Positions 52,449-62,619 of a DNA stretch of 64,000 nt are shown in pieces. A program made the position numbers and the translations under genes. The DNA is taken from contig NZ_JADBEC010000002.1 of the NCBI RefSeq assembly GCF_014873945.1, forward strand, positions 1,364,001-1,428,000. The letters run 5' to 3'. The notes beneath the pieces are model-generated. The model did no database searches. It was given only the letters and a program-made list of their open reading frames with translations, and was not told the DNA's origin. This DNA is from Rhizobium viscosum (GTDB lineage: Bacteria; Pseudomonadota; Alphaproteobacteria; Rhizobiales; Rhizobiaceae). Every line of letters starts with the position of its first letter. Position 1 is the first letter of the stretch.

Positions 52449-52961
52449 TTATCGTCCTTCGTCGTCGCCGAGTTGCCAAGCCTCGAACAATGGGCCCGAG
52501 GCGCCTTGCACGGGATCGGTTTCGGGCAATGCGACGCTCGCGATTTTTCTGAGAAGTTCTGCGGTTGGAGCGCTTGTCTGAACATCGGCGTGTTGGCCTG
52601 GCGGGTAGGCGCCAACCACTTGAAAGTCGCTGCTCGCTTCCCGGTTTTGATGTCCGGTCCCCGCTGGAAGGGCGAGGCAATCTCCCGGGTGCAACTCGAA
52701 CACCTTTCCGGTCGGGCCGCCGATCAGGAGCTTCGCCGTTCCCTTTCCGACACCAAGCACTTCATGAGCACCCGCGTGATAGTGCTGATAATCGAAAACA
52801 CCATCGCGCCAGATGCCTTCCCATCCGTGCGAGGCGAAAAGACGCGCGAACTCCTCGCACCCGTCCTCGCAGATGAATATCCCGCGATAGACAATGACCG
52901 GAAGCGTCTGGTTGTTTGGCACCCAGTCACTCTTCTCAAAAAAGATCCTTTGCGTTTCCAT
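52449..52961 (-). CDS. Cupin protein
   Basis: 170 aa from the ATG at 52961 with GGGAGAAG upstream. Cupin motif 1 is recognisable as YQHYHAGAHEVLGVGKG and motif 2 as LHPGDCLALPAGTGHQN, giving His, Glu and His metal ligands. Related proteins are annotated as YjlB-like cupins. It follows the sugar dehydrogenase gene by 42 nt and is probably in the same operon. Confidence 0.83.
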   Translation of the reverse strand: METQRIFFEKSDWVPNNQTLPVIVYRGIFICEDGCEEFARLFASHGWEGIWRDGVFDYQHYHAGAHEVLGVGKGTAKLLIGGPTGKVFELHPGDCLALPAGTGHQNREASSDFQVVGAYPPGQHADVQTSAPTAELLRKIASVALPETDPVQGASGPLFEAWQLGDDEGR

Positions 52962-53003
52962 GTCTTCTCCCATTGCCGGCAGCCAAACCTGTGGAACGCG
53001 CTG

Positions 53004-54326
53004 TCATTGAGCCGTCACGCGCCAGACCGTATTGCCGACATCATCGGCGATCAGCAGCCCGCCCTGTTGGTCGACTCCGACGCCGACCGGACGCCCGCGG
53101 GCTTGGCCTTGCCCGTCAAGGAAGCCGGTGACGATATCTCGCGGTTCGCCCTTCGGCATGCCATTTTCGAAGGTGACGAACACGACCTTGTAACCATTGA
53201 AGGAACGGCGGTTCCAGCTGCCATGCTCGCCGACGAAGGCACCGCCACGATAAGATTGCGGCAGATTGTTCGCGGTGTAGAAGGTCATGCCAAGCGGGGC
53301 GACGTGCGAGCTAAGTGCATAATCCGGCACGATCGCCTTCTCCACGAGATCGGGCCGTTGCGGCATCACGCGCGGATCGACAGTCTTGCCATAGTAGCTG
53401 TACGGCCAGCCATAGAATCCGCCATCCTTTACCGAGGTCATGTAGTCCGGCACGAGATTGGGGCCGAGCTCGTCCCTCTCGTTGACGACGGTCCACAGCA
53501 CCCTGGTCTGGGGTTCGAAGCTCAGCCCGTTGGGGTTGCGCAATCCGTCGGCGAAAATCCGATGTCGGCCGGTTGCACGGTCAACTTCCCAGATCGCGGC
53601 ACGATTCTTCTCAGCCTCGATGCCGTTTTCGGTTATGTTGCTGTTGGAGCCGACACCAACATAGAGAAGCGATCCATCCTCGTTCGCAACAAGGCTCTTC
53701 GTCCAATGATGATCGATCGGGCCGCCCGGCAATTCGGTCAGCACTGTTCCCGGCTCGGTGATCCTGGTTTCTCCTTCCCGGTATGGATAACGCATGATCG
53801 CATCGGTATTGGCGACATAGAGATCATTGCCGACCAAGGCCACGCCGAAGGGCGAGTTCAGGTGGTCGAGGAGGACTTCCCGGATTTCTGCCACACCATC
53901 GCCGTCAGCATCCCTTAAGAGCGTGATGCGGTTGCTGCCTTGATTTCCACTCCCTCCACCCGTCGCCAGCGACTGCACCCAACCGACGATCAGATCCTTC
54001 GGACGCGTTACCGGCTCACCCGATGGAGCGACAGATTCGACGACGAGCACATCGCCATTGGGCAGCGTGTACACCGATCGCGGATGCTTCAGGCCTGTCA
54101 TCATCGCCTGGATTTTCAGCCCCTCTGGCACTTTGGGCGTCTCGCCCTTCTTCCAGCCGACAACTTTTGGCACATGCATGGGCACCATCAAATACTGGGA
54201 CTGTTCCGGAAGCTTGGGACTGGGGCCGATCTCGACCGGGTCGGGCTCGTCGCTGTCTGAGCAGCTGGCCAAAGCCAGCAGGCTCGCGAACGCGGCGAGC
54301 ATTGCGCTATGTTCGCTCATCATCAT
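53004..54326 (-). CDS. PQQ-dependent sugar dehydrogenase-like lipoprotein
   Basis: 440 aa, GAGGAT upstream of ATGATG. Lipobox LALASCSDS near residue 22, then a six-bladed propeller of the soluble glucose/L-sorbosone dehydrogenase type (GLKHPRSVYTLPNGDVLVVES, DHLNSPFGVALVGNDLYVAN, VGSNSNITENG, FADGLRNPNGLSFEP, GEHGSWNRR). Periplasmic oxidation of a sugar or aldehyde with PQQ is likely; the cytochrome acceptor is unknown. Its ATG is 1 bp from the end of the DUF2231 gene. Confidence 0.87.
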   Translation of the reverse strand: MMMSEHSAMLAAFASLLALASCSDSDEPDPVEIGPSPKLPEQSQYLMVPMHVPKVVGWKKGETPKVPEGLKIQAMMTGLKHPRSVYTLPNGDVLVVESVAPSGEPVTRPKDLIVGWVQSLATGGGSGNQGSNRITLLRDADGDGVAEIREVLLDHLNSPFGVALVGNDLYVANTDAIMRYPYREGETRITEPGTVLTELPGGPIDHHWTKSLVANEDGSLLYVGVGSNSNITENGIEAEKNRAAIWEVDRATGRHRIFADGLRNPNGLSFEPQTRVLWTVVNERDELGPNLVPDYMTSVKDGGFYGWPYSYYGKTVDPRVMPQRPDLVEKAIVPDYALSSHVAPLGMTFYTANNLPQSYRGGAFVGEHGSWNRRSFNGYKVVFVTFENGMPKGEPRDIVTGFLDGQGQARGRPVGVGVDQQGGLLIADDVGNTVWRVTAQ

Positions 54327-54327
54327 C

Positions 54328-54771
54328 TCAAAATCCTCCCCAAACCAAACGGTTGACCCGCGCTCCGAGGACAGATGCGACCAGCATCAACAGAAAAGTA
54401 ACCGCAGATAGGATGAGGCCGTGGGGCATAACGGATGTCCAGGCGTCCCGGCTGTGGACGAAGGAATTGAGGATGGCGACCGCAAGAACTGCGAGTGTGC
54501 AAAGCCCATAAAGCCAGCCGGTAATGTTTCCGAGCGCGAGTTGTCCACGCACTGCATCAATCGTCCCGGCGAGAAAAGCGACCGCGCCCATGACGGCGCC
54601 GGCAAACAGCAGCCAGGCGGAAAAGTTGGTCCACATCATCTGCATGGTCTGCGAATAGACGATGTCGGTGATCAGCGCGCCCGTAAAGCAAGCGGCTGCG
54701 AAATGCATAGGAAGAGCCCGCAGACGAGCTTTGAGGCGGCGCATGCCGACGGGCGGAGCGACATAGGTCAT
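54328..54771 (-). CDS. DUF2231 membrane protein
   Basis: 147 aa from the ATG at 54771; four helices (MHFAAACFTGALITDIVY, FSAWLLFAGAVMGAVAFLAGTI and others), the DUF2231 pattern. This pairs with sorbosone-dehydrogenase-like genes in other proteobacteria, possibly as electron-transfer or anchoring partner (inference). Confidence 0.78.
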   Translation of the reverse strand: MTYVAPPVGMRRLKARLRALPMHFAAACFTGALITDIVYSQTMQMMWTNFSAWLLFAGAVMGAVAFLAGTIDAVRGQLALGNITGWLYGLCTLAVLAVAILNSFVHSRDAWTSVMPHGLILSAVTFLLMLVASVLGARVNRLVWGGF

Positions 54772-54811
54772 GAGGCGAATTCCGAAGCCAGAATGTCGAA
54801 GATGTCGGCAG

Positions 54812-54837
54812 AACACGTTTCAGCCGCCATTTGTTCC
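54812..54837 (-). promoter_or_regulatory. EcfG-like promoter, longer spacer
   Basis: Minus strand: GGAAC at 54837-54833, 18 nt, GTT at 54814-54812. One base longer than consensus. No gene is supported in 54838-55176. Confidence 0.4.
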
Positions 54838-55176
54838 TGTCGCCGGGGAACAATGCCAATCCGTGCCGGGATATCGGCATCAAAATATCGCCTAGGGATC
54901 CGAAATGGCGCAGTTCGACCTCCCGATATCCATGCCTCCCGCCGGCCGGACATAGTCGTGCGCATCGCCTTGCTTTGATCGCTGTCGGGTCATGGGTCGA
55001 ACCTGGGAAAAGGAAGGGCTCAGCTTGCCGCGATCAGAGACGAGCAGACACGGGTGGAACCGTCCCAGCAGTTCGATGTGCGGACCAGATCAAGCGATGG
55101 CCGGATCATCCTCTTGAGGGGCGACGAGCGTTTTCGGCGACGAACCAAGCCGGAACCCCGCAGGCCTGATTCTAAA

Positions 55177-56154
55177 TCAAAAGTCCTTAATTGCATCGCG
55201 CAGAACGTCGGCATAGGCCCGACTTTCGCTTGCCCGTTTTTCGTAGGAGGCGGCAGCGATGTCGTGACCTGATCCGCGAGCCTCTGCCGCCATCTTTTCG
55301 GTCAACGTTGCTCGTTCTTCCATGATCCTCAAGGCAACCCGAACGGCCTCGTCGGCGGCGCCTTCCTGCTTGGTGGCCAGAGCTTCAGCGGTATAGGCAT
55401 GCCCGACCTGACACCGGAATCGCAATGGTGGCGTCCGTCTGACCTCGTTCAGAACGCCACCGCACCCCGGACACGATAAAGCGACCGGGTCCGAAAACTG
55501 GGCGATGAACTCAGAGTCAGACCGTCTGCCGAGCGCGATTGCAACTTCACGTCTTACGTCCTCTGGAATCTTAACGACTGGGCCCGCCTCCTCACGCGAC
55601 AGCCTGACCAGAAGCTCCGCCATGCTGGACAGCGGCGCCCGGTAGTCGACGTCGCTGGTTCGTAGCGCACCCAAGGGCATGTCGGCGGCGACCGCGTCAG
55701 CAGGATTTTGAACGACCGTGACACCGCCGCAGCGTTTGACGTCGGCAAGCCCGGCAGCACCGTCGTTGAGCAATCCCGTTAGAACGACTGCAATGGCACG
55801 CGGTCCGAAGGAGATCCCGACCGAGCGAAAAAGGGGATCCAGTGCCGGGCGAGCCATGTTTTCCCGAGGACCGCGTCCCAGCCTCACCACATCGTCCATC
55901 ACAAGAAGATGGTGGTCGGCAGGCGCCACATAGGCATGACCGGGTTGCAGTATCTCTCCATCCACCGCGGTCTTGATGGTAATCGGCGAATGCGCATTGA
56001 AGATTTCGGCCAGCAAATTATTGCCTTCGGCGCCGACATGAATCACGATGAACATGGCGGCGGCGAGGTCATGAGGCAGGCCGCGGCATAGCTCCCTCAC
56101 CGCGTCGACTGCGCCCAAAGACCCTCCAATTGCAATGATGTCGCGGCGGCTCAT
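55177..56154 (-). CDS. CheB-type methylesterase with C-terminal zinc-ribbon-like part
   Basis: 325 aa without a receiver. Catalytic Ser in GGSLGAVDAV, His in VIHVGAEGN, Asp in TGLLNDGAAG. Residues 230-260 hold SCPGCGGVLNEV and RCQVGHAYT, a probable metal site. Stand-alone CheB proteins of this kind are not part of chemotaxis operons and may regulate sensor kinases. Diverges from the CheB-CheR fusion at 56342. Confidence 0.85.
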   Translation of the reverse strand: MSRRDIIAIGGSLGAVDAVRELCRGLPHDLAAAMFIVIHVGAEGNNLLAEIFNAHSPITIKTAVDGEILQPGHAYVAPADHHLLVMDDVVRLGRGPRENMARPALDPLFRSVGISFGPRAIAVVLTGLLNDGAAGLADVKRCGGVTVVQNPADAVAADMPLGALRTSDVDYRAPLSSMAELLVRLSREEAGPVVKIPEDVRREVAIALGRRSDSEFIAQFSDPVALSCPGCGGVLNEVRRTPPLRFRCQVGHAYTAEALATKQEGAADEAVRVALRIMEERATLTEKMAAEARGSGHDIAAASYEKRASESRAYADVLRDAIKDF

Positions 56155-56341
56155 GCTCTCTCCTTGCTATTGCAACGCGCAGGCCGCCCTTTTGTTCTAT
56201 GCGACGGTTACGACAGCCGATAGGATAAGGTTGACATGGAGTTTTTTTGCCGTTGACGGGCGGGAACAAAGACTTGGCAGGTGAATTCCTCAGCATCTGA
56301 GCGGTTTCGGATTAGATGCAGGCAGCGAGTGGGAGACAGAC

Positions 56342-59300
56342 ATGACATCGCATTTCGATCCGCCGATTGTGGGGATCGGAGCATCAGCTGGAGGGGTCAA
56401 GGCGCTGCAAAGCTTTTTTGAGGCGCTACCGGACGAGCCGAACGCCGCCTTTGTCGTCGTTGTCCATCTTGATCCTGAAGCCAGGAGCCAGCTCGCCGAC
56501 ATTCTTGCCACTAGAACCGCAATGCCCGTCGTACAAGTTGAGGACACGGAAAAGCTCGAAAGTAACCGCGTTTATGTCATAGCGCCGAACAGTCGGCTGG
56601 TGATAGCCGATCACACCATCTCGGCCGTCCCTTTCGATGAACCACGCTCGAATCGGGCGCCCATCGATCTCTTCTTTCGGTCGCTGGCAGAAAAACGCAA
56701 TGAGGGACATGCCTACGCCATCATCTTGACCGGCGCGGGTGCCGATGGGGCAATCGGTGTCAAATCGCTCAAGGAATCCGGTGGAATCGTTCTGGTGCAG
56801 GATCCGGGCGAAGCGGAGTATCCTTCGATGCCGCGCAGTGCGATCGCAGCAGAAGTCGCCGACTTCGTCCTCCCCGTTGGCGGACTTGCCAAGCAACTCG
56901 TCGAACTTCTCAAAGATGGCAAGCAGGAATCGTCCGCCATCGGCCAAGACGACGACGAAGAGATGCTTCGAAGGATCCTCGGACATCTGCGGGTCAGGAT
57001 CGGGCACGACTTCTCGCTCTATAAGCGCGCGACGATTCTGCGCCGGATCGCCAGACGGATTCAGGTTACTCGCAAGGAGTCGCTTGCGGATTACTACACG
57101 TTCCTTCGCGAAAATGCCGAGGAAGCACAGGCACTTTTTACAGATTTCCTGATCTCGGTGACCACATTCTTCCGCGATCCGCATGCCTTTGACATCCTGT
57201 CAAAGGATGTGATTCCACAGCTCTTCGAAGGTAATGAGACGGCACGGAGTATTCGCGTCTGGGTTCCTGGATGCGCCACGGGCGAAGAGGCATATACAAT
57301 CGGCATCCTTCTGCTCGAAGAAGCGGCCCGGCGCGACCTGAGGCCGGAAATTCAGGTCTTTGGCTCTGATCTCGACGCCGGCGCCTTGACCATCGCCCGC
57401 GAGGGCCGATTTCCGGCAACGATCGAGGCGGACGTCTCTGAAGACAGGCTTCGCCGGTTCTTCCAGCGTGAAGGAGACCACTATCGCGTTCGCAGGGAAC
57501 TTCGCGATATCGTGCTGTTTGCGAGCCATAGTCTGCTGCGAGATCCGCCCTTCTCCCGTGTAGACATCGTCTCATGCCGCAATCTCCTGATCTATCTCGA
57601 TCGCGAACTGCAGCACCAAGTCTGCAATACGTTTCACTACGCCCTCAATCCCGGCGGCTTCCTCTTCCTGGGGGCATCGGAGAGCGCCGACCAACCGGCC
57701 GGGCTCTTTCGGTCGGTCGATCGGGATGCGAGGATCTACCGATCCGTGTCCGCCGGCGCCGAGAAGCGACCGGCTTTTCCGGTATTGCTTGGCCCGCGAC
57801 AGCTTCCCGAGCGAGGGCCGGCGGTTCCCAGCGCTCCATCCTTCAGCACGGGCGCCGGCGATTCGGCTTTGCATCGCCAAATGCTGGAACGGATTGCACC
57901 GCCGAGCATGTTGGTGGACGAAAATCTTCGGGCCATACATCTCTCCGAAAATGCCGGCCACTTTCTGCACCTTTCAGGCGGGCCGGTCAGCGTCGATGCG
58001 ACGGAGATGGTGCGAGTTACGCTTTGATCTCAGAGTTGCGCTCCACCGCGCATTTGAGCGCAGTGAAACGACCCTCAGCATGCCTCTTTCGGTTCAGTTC
58101 AATGGCTCAAGGCACCGCGTTTACCTGCAGGTGAAACCGGTGATCCAGGACAAGGACCCGGTACGCTATGCTCTGGTGCTTTTCATCGAGGGAGAGGCGG
58201 TAGGACAGGATGCCGCTCTCGAAAGCGGCCTCGGCCAATCGGACGGAGGATCTGGCGGCGAGACGGTCAAGCAACTGCAGGAAGAACTTCAGCTTGCCCA
58301 TAACCGCCTCAGGGCTACCCGCGAGGATTCCGAGGCCGCCAACGAAGAACTGCGCGCCGCGAATGAAGAGCTGCAATCCATCAACGAGGAATATCGCTCG
58401 ACCTCGGAGGAGCTGGAGACGAGCAAGGAAGAGCTGCAATCGATTAATGAAGAGTTGCAGACCGTCAACAATGAGCTGAAGCTCAAGCTCGAAAGCATAT
58501 CGCGTGCGCACAGCGATCTGCAGAACCTGATGGCTGCGACCGACTTCGGCACGCTTTTTCTCGATCCATCGCTGCGCATCAAGCGGTTTACGCCGCGCCT
58601 GATGGAACTCTTCAATATAACAACCAGTGACGAAGGCCGGCCGATCACTGATTTCACGCACCAGCTCGACTATGACGGATTGGCGGATCATGCTCGCGCT
58701 GTTCTGAAGGATCTGGTGCCGATTGAGCACGAAGTCGAAAGTCGCGGCGGGCGATGGTACCTCGTGCGCATCCGTCCCTATCGTACAGTCGACGACAAGA
58801 TCGATGGCGTGGTAGCGACCTTCGTCGATATCACCGAGCGCCGACGGGCCGAGGAAGCTCTGCGCGATAGCGAAGAACGGCTGCGCCAGGAGATGCGTCT
58901 TGTCGAACTCTCGCGTTCGCCGATTTTTGTCTGGGATTTCGACAACGGTATTCTCCAGTGGAACCGAGGCAGCGAAGAGCTCTACGGTTATTCGCGCGAG
59001 GAGGCGATCGGAAAAAGGAAGGAGATGCTGCTGCGCACATCCGTCCCTGATGGCTCGTTTGAGGACCTCCGCCAATCGCTTATCGAGAATAAGAACTGGA
59101 GCGGTCAACTCCTGCATCGAACAAAAGACGGACGCGTTCTGACGGTGGAAAGTCAGATCGAACTGGTTTCGATGGGCGACCGGCGCCTGGTGCTGGAGAG
59201 CACGCGGGATGTGACGGATCAGAAAAAGTGGGAACATCGCAGGCATTTGCTGATCAGCGAGCTGAGCCATCGCCGTAGCGCAATCTATCGCACGTCAGAC

Positions 59301-59826
59301 ATTGCGAACGGCGGGGTCCGGAGAGAATTTCGTCGCATTGTTCGACGGCCGTCTCGACGCGTTGGCGCGATCGCACAAGCTGCTGGTTGATGCTCGGTGG
59401 GAAGGGGCGGAGTTCAGCACTCTTGCCCGAAGCCAACTCGCCGCTTATCTCACCGATGGCTCGCAGCGTCTCGATCTGCAAGGCGATCCGGTCGTCCTGC
59501 CCCCGGACCTTGCAACGCCGTTCGGACTTGTGCTCCATGAACTCGCAACGAACGCGGCCAAATATGGCGCGCTCTCCAGTGGAACAGGGCGGGTCCTATT
59601 GCGTTGGGTCCTTGATGAGGAAAACGGTCGAAGGCAGTTCAGGGTAACCTGGCAGGAAAGCGGGGGGCCGCCTGTCATGGAACCCGAAAAGACAGGCTTC
59701 GGGGGTTCCCTGATCGCGCGAAGCCTGCCGGGTGCGACAGTGCACCGTGAATTCGCTTCCGCCGGCCTGACCTGCACGATCGAGTTGGAACTGCCGGAGG
59801 ATCGGGATGATGACGCAGAAAGCTGA
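56342..59826 (+). pseudogene. CheB-CheR-PAS-HWE histidine kinase, broken in two places
   Basis: Segment 56342-58027 has CheB (GIGASAGGVKAL, VVHLDPEARS, TGAGADGAIG) and CheR (TTFFRDPHAFD, VWVPGCATGEEAYTI, SCRNLLIYL). At about 58013 an indel shifts the frame; 58015-59390 gives a long coiled coil (EELRAANEELQSINEEY repeats) and two PAS domains. Near 59275 a second shift follows ELSHR, and AVAQSIARQTLR with the HWE ATPase (LHELATNAAKYGALS, GFGGSLIARSLPGATV) continues to 59826. The second lesion removes about 14 nt of the H-box. Confidence 0.8.
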
Positions 59827-60193
59827 GGAGGGAAAAGCTCTGCGGGGGATGAAAATTCTGGTGGTAGACGACGAGTTTCTGATCGCTGTAGCGATCGAGG
59901 AGTCACTAAAGGAGGCAGGCGCAGACACAGTGACTGCTTCAACGTCACCGACCGCTTTGAAGATTGTCGCTGAGGAACCGTTGGCGGCGGCGGTACTGGA
60001 CGTCCGCCTGGGACGCCAAACTTCAGAGGAAGTTGCCGACATGCTGGCTACCCGTGCCGTTCCCTTTCTCTTTTACAGCGGGCAGCCATTGCCGGAGAAC
60101 ATTCGCGCGAAACATAACGCCGTGCAGGTGCTTACGAAACCGATCAATCACGATGCCCTCATCCGGGCCATCCTACGGTTTGCGTGTGGCTAA
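59807..60193 (+). CDS. Response regulator receiver
   Basis: 128 aa, overlapping the kinase remnant by 20 bp. ILVVDDEF, Asp in AVLDVRLG, and Lys in VLTKPI: all receiver residues are present. No output domain; presumably the partner of the HWE kinase, now orphaned. Confidence 0.85.
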   Translation: MMTQKAEEGKALRGMKILVVDDEFLIAVAIEESLKEAGADTVTASTSPTALKIVAEEPLAAAVLDVRLGRQTSEEVADMLATRAVPFLFYSGQPLPENIRAKHNAVQVLTKPINHDALIRAILRFACG

Positions 60194-60220
60194 GCTCATC
60201 CAGCTTTTTCAAAGTCGAGA

Positions 60221-60616
60221 TCATGTCTGGAGAGAAAGAGCGAGCGCCAGGTTTTTCAGCGACCGGTTTCCGACTTGACGCCTGCGGAATGTCGGACAAA
60301 CGCAATTTAACCGCGCCATGCCGGAAGGTACGCTCTCCATCGCGCCGGTCGTCAGTGAAGGGTCAGACAACTCGTCTGAAACTGACGTTGGCAGAGCAGC
60401 CCCGAGAAAATGCCGGACCAATGGCCGCCTCGGGGCGAGCGGAAGATCGGCTTCGGAACTAGGCTTGTCCTGATGGACTTTCGGGAACGGCGGTCCAGGA
60501 TAGTGCCGGGCGCCCGCCTGCATTGCACCTGTCGGCTTCGATTTCGCCTTCTCGTCGGCCTTCTCGACCTGCTGCTGAATATTGCGCTGCTTCGCGGCGG
60601 TGGCTTTCGATGACAT
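60221..60616 (-). CDS. Small basic protein resembling a truncated SDR N-terminus
   Basis: 131 aa from the ATG at 60616, AGGAGAT upstream. Residues 1-30 are a Lys/Gln-rich helix. ARHYPGPPFPKVHQDKPSSE resembles the N-terminal extension of YghA-type SDRs (compare the protein at 29291), but the Rossmann fold never follows; the rest looks like random translation. Probably a truncated relic with an intact start. Confidence 0.5.
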   Translation of the reverse strand: MSSKATAAKQRNIQQQVEKADEKAKSKPTGAMQAGARHYPGPPFPKVHQDKPSSEADLPLAPRRPLVRHFLGAALPTSVSDELSDPSLTTGAMESVPSGMARLNCVCPTFRRRQVGNRSLKNLALALSLQT

Positions 60617-60872
60617 CTGATCTCCTCTTCTCGTGAGAAGACAACGTCGGGGGTGCAAAAAGGTCCCAGAAGTGGCAATAAAAAACCCCTCCAGCGGCGG
60701 CCGTGCTTTCCAACGGTTTTGGGAGACCGAATTACCCACGGTTTGCGTGGTAGCGATCGCGCTTGGCGGCGATCTGCTCAGCCATGTAAGGATTCGGGCG
60801 CCTCTGTTTGAGTGTCGCAAAATTACCGACGAGATCTTCAAACGTATGCCGAACGAAGATCGTTATCCGCGC

Positions 60873-61374
60873 CTACCATCGAACGCGCCCGACGGTGAAG
60901 CACTGGATGCCATACGAACTACCGAGCCTGACAAGGCCAAGGTCGACTACGATCAAGCCAATACCGTCGAAATCTTGAACATTGCGTGTCACAACTGTCA
61001 AATCGTGAACCAATGCCGTTGCCGCAATCGAGCGTCGGCTTCGTTGCGGCGATCCGGGATACGCATATGCGCACATCGCGTCGCGATCACCTCGTCGATT
61101 GGCAGAATTCGGTCCACGAATTCAGGACGAACACGACTGTCCATCCATGCTCCTAGGCGAGAACCCCGTGCACCATCGCGACGTTGGATGCTAAAATTCC
61201 GCGTTCTAGCTCCAGAATCGTGATCGCGGAAATGAACAAGTCGTTTGAATCTTGCTCACCTGCCCACCTCGTCAGAACGCTATGAAACGCCGGTTGAAGG
61301 AGAAGAACGCTTCGACTTCGCGCAAGCGCTTTTAGCGGCCAATCAATTCCCTCTGGAAATCTTGGAGATTGCAC
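60873..61374 (-). pseudogene. PIN-domain (VapC-like) toxin relic
   Basis: Three pieces in different frames on the minus strand match a VapC order: QDSNDLFISAITILELERGIL (61250 region), then AWMDSRVRPEFVDRILPIDEVIATRCAHMRIPDRR (61150-61050), and AATALVHDLTVVTRNVQDFDGIGL (61000 region). The N-terminal DTNV box is not seen. No antitoxin gene is visible upstream. Confidence 0.75.
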
Positions 61375-61750
61375 GCTAATATTGCGACAACGAGCCCCAT
61401 GTTATAGAAGTGGTGCTCTGGACAATTGCTTCAAATTCTAGGCGTGTCCCAGAGTTCATCCGGCATCACCAACGGTACTGCACCTTATCAGTGTCCGCAC
61501 CAGCGCGGATGATGCTCACATTAGTGGGCCTTGGAGTTTATGCGTGATGGCCAAGGCTGAGCAGAAACGATCCCCGTGTGCTTTCATGGCGATTGTTGTC
61601 GGCTCCACCGTCAGTGCCGGCATATCTCACTCCCGCGGACATTCGGCTAGATAAGGCGCTGAAGGAGATATCGCCGTTTTCCGGCAGTCCTGGTTGATAG
61701 GGCCGAACCCGTATTCTCCCTTGGATTCGAGCCGACCTGAGGAGGAGAAC
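61375..61750. other. Intergenic stretch, nothing supported
   Basis: No antitoxin, promoter box or conserved frame recognised. Confidence 0.35.
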
Positions 61751-61888
61751 GTGCGGTGTTCAGAGTGCTACAACGAATTTCGTCTGTTCGAAACCTCGCG
61801 AGGCGCTGGCAATCCCTTTGAGCGTATTCGAACGTTCCTATCCAGCCCCCAGTCGGAGTATGGTCGTGGCGAAGAGCAACGGAAGTAA
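61751..61888 (+). CDS. Very small protein, doubtful
   Basis: 45 aa from a GTG directly after GGAGGAGAAC. One Cys-x2-Cys at the start (VRCSECYNEF). It overlaps the HdeD start, so the ribosome site may be the only functional part. Confidence 0.3.
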   Translation: MRCSECYNEFRLFETSRGAGNPFERIRTFLSSPQSEYGRGEEQRK

Positions 61889-62504
61889 CGAGGTATCCAG
61901 GGTATCTCACGACACCGCTCCGACGTCAGTTCGCGTAGTGCTGGGCGGCGTTATGCTTCTGGCCGGATTGGTCGTCCTGACGGATGTGGCGTTTGCATCG
62001 GTCGTTACCCCGGGCTTTATTGGAGCCGCTGCGATCCTGGTCGGCACATTCGAAATTGTCCACGCCTTGTGGGCGAGAAGATGGGGCGCACTGTCATGGC
62101 AGACGCTGTTAGGATTTCTATACATCGCCCTTGGATTGATGCTCTCTGATGTCGTCGGCTCGCGAGCAATGGAGGTTCTGACAAACGTCGTAGCCCGGTC
62201 CCTACGTACGCAAGAGTTGTTGCAAAGCTACATGATCGGCCTGCTGTTCATCTTCTCGGGCATCGTCAGGATCCTCGTCAGTATACGCCACTGGCGTGAA
62301 GCGGGATGGACCATGATGTTGTCGGGCGCCTTCGGCGCCGGCGCAGGTCTCGTCATCCTGGCCGACTTCCCATGGATGGGTCTTTGGATCCTCGCGATCT
62401 TGCTTGGAATAGATTTCCTCGTGCATGGCGTCGCGTGGCTGAGATTCTCTTATTTCCATCGCCCTGAGTCGGCTCCAAACGATTCAGCATCACCTTCCGC
62501 GTAA
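61860..62504 (+). CDS. HdeD-family (DUF308) membrane protein
   Basis: 214 aa from the ATG at 61860. Six helices in three repeated pairs (LGGVMLLAGLVVLTDVAFAS, GFIGAAAILVGTFEIVHALWARRWG, LLFIFSGIVRILVSIRHW, GAGAGLVILADFPWMGLWILAILLGIDFLVHGVAWL). HdeD proteins aid acid tolerance in enterobacteria. No EcfG promoter found. Confidence 0.85.
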   Translation: MVVAKSNGSNEVSRVSHDTAPTSVRVVLGGVMLLAGLVVLTDVAFASVVTPGFIGAAAILVGTFEIVHALWARRWGALSWQTLLGFLYIALGLMLSDVVGSRAMEVLTNVVARSLRTQELLQSYMIGLLFIFSGIVRILVSIRHWREAGWTMMLSGAFGAGAGLVILADFPWMGLWILAILLGIDFLVHGVAWLRFSYFHRPESAPNDSASPSA

Positions 62505-62619
62505 TCGGGCCGCCACCTCCAATAGTCAAACAGAGCGGGAACAAAGAGGCACTTCGTTGGTTTGGCACCGGGATCGCACGGGTGGAGTTGTCCGCCTTCG
62601 TCTCCACCAACCCTTCATG

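Noticed and set aside
52371..53918. Long plus-strand open frame of about 515 codons
   Set aside because: It is antisense to the sugar dehydrogenase and cupin genes, which have clear family motifs, ribosome sites and signal peptide. High GC keeps the opposite frame open.
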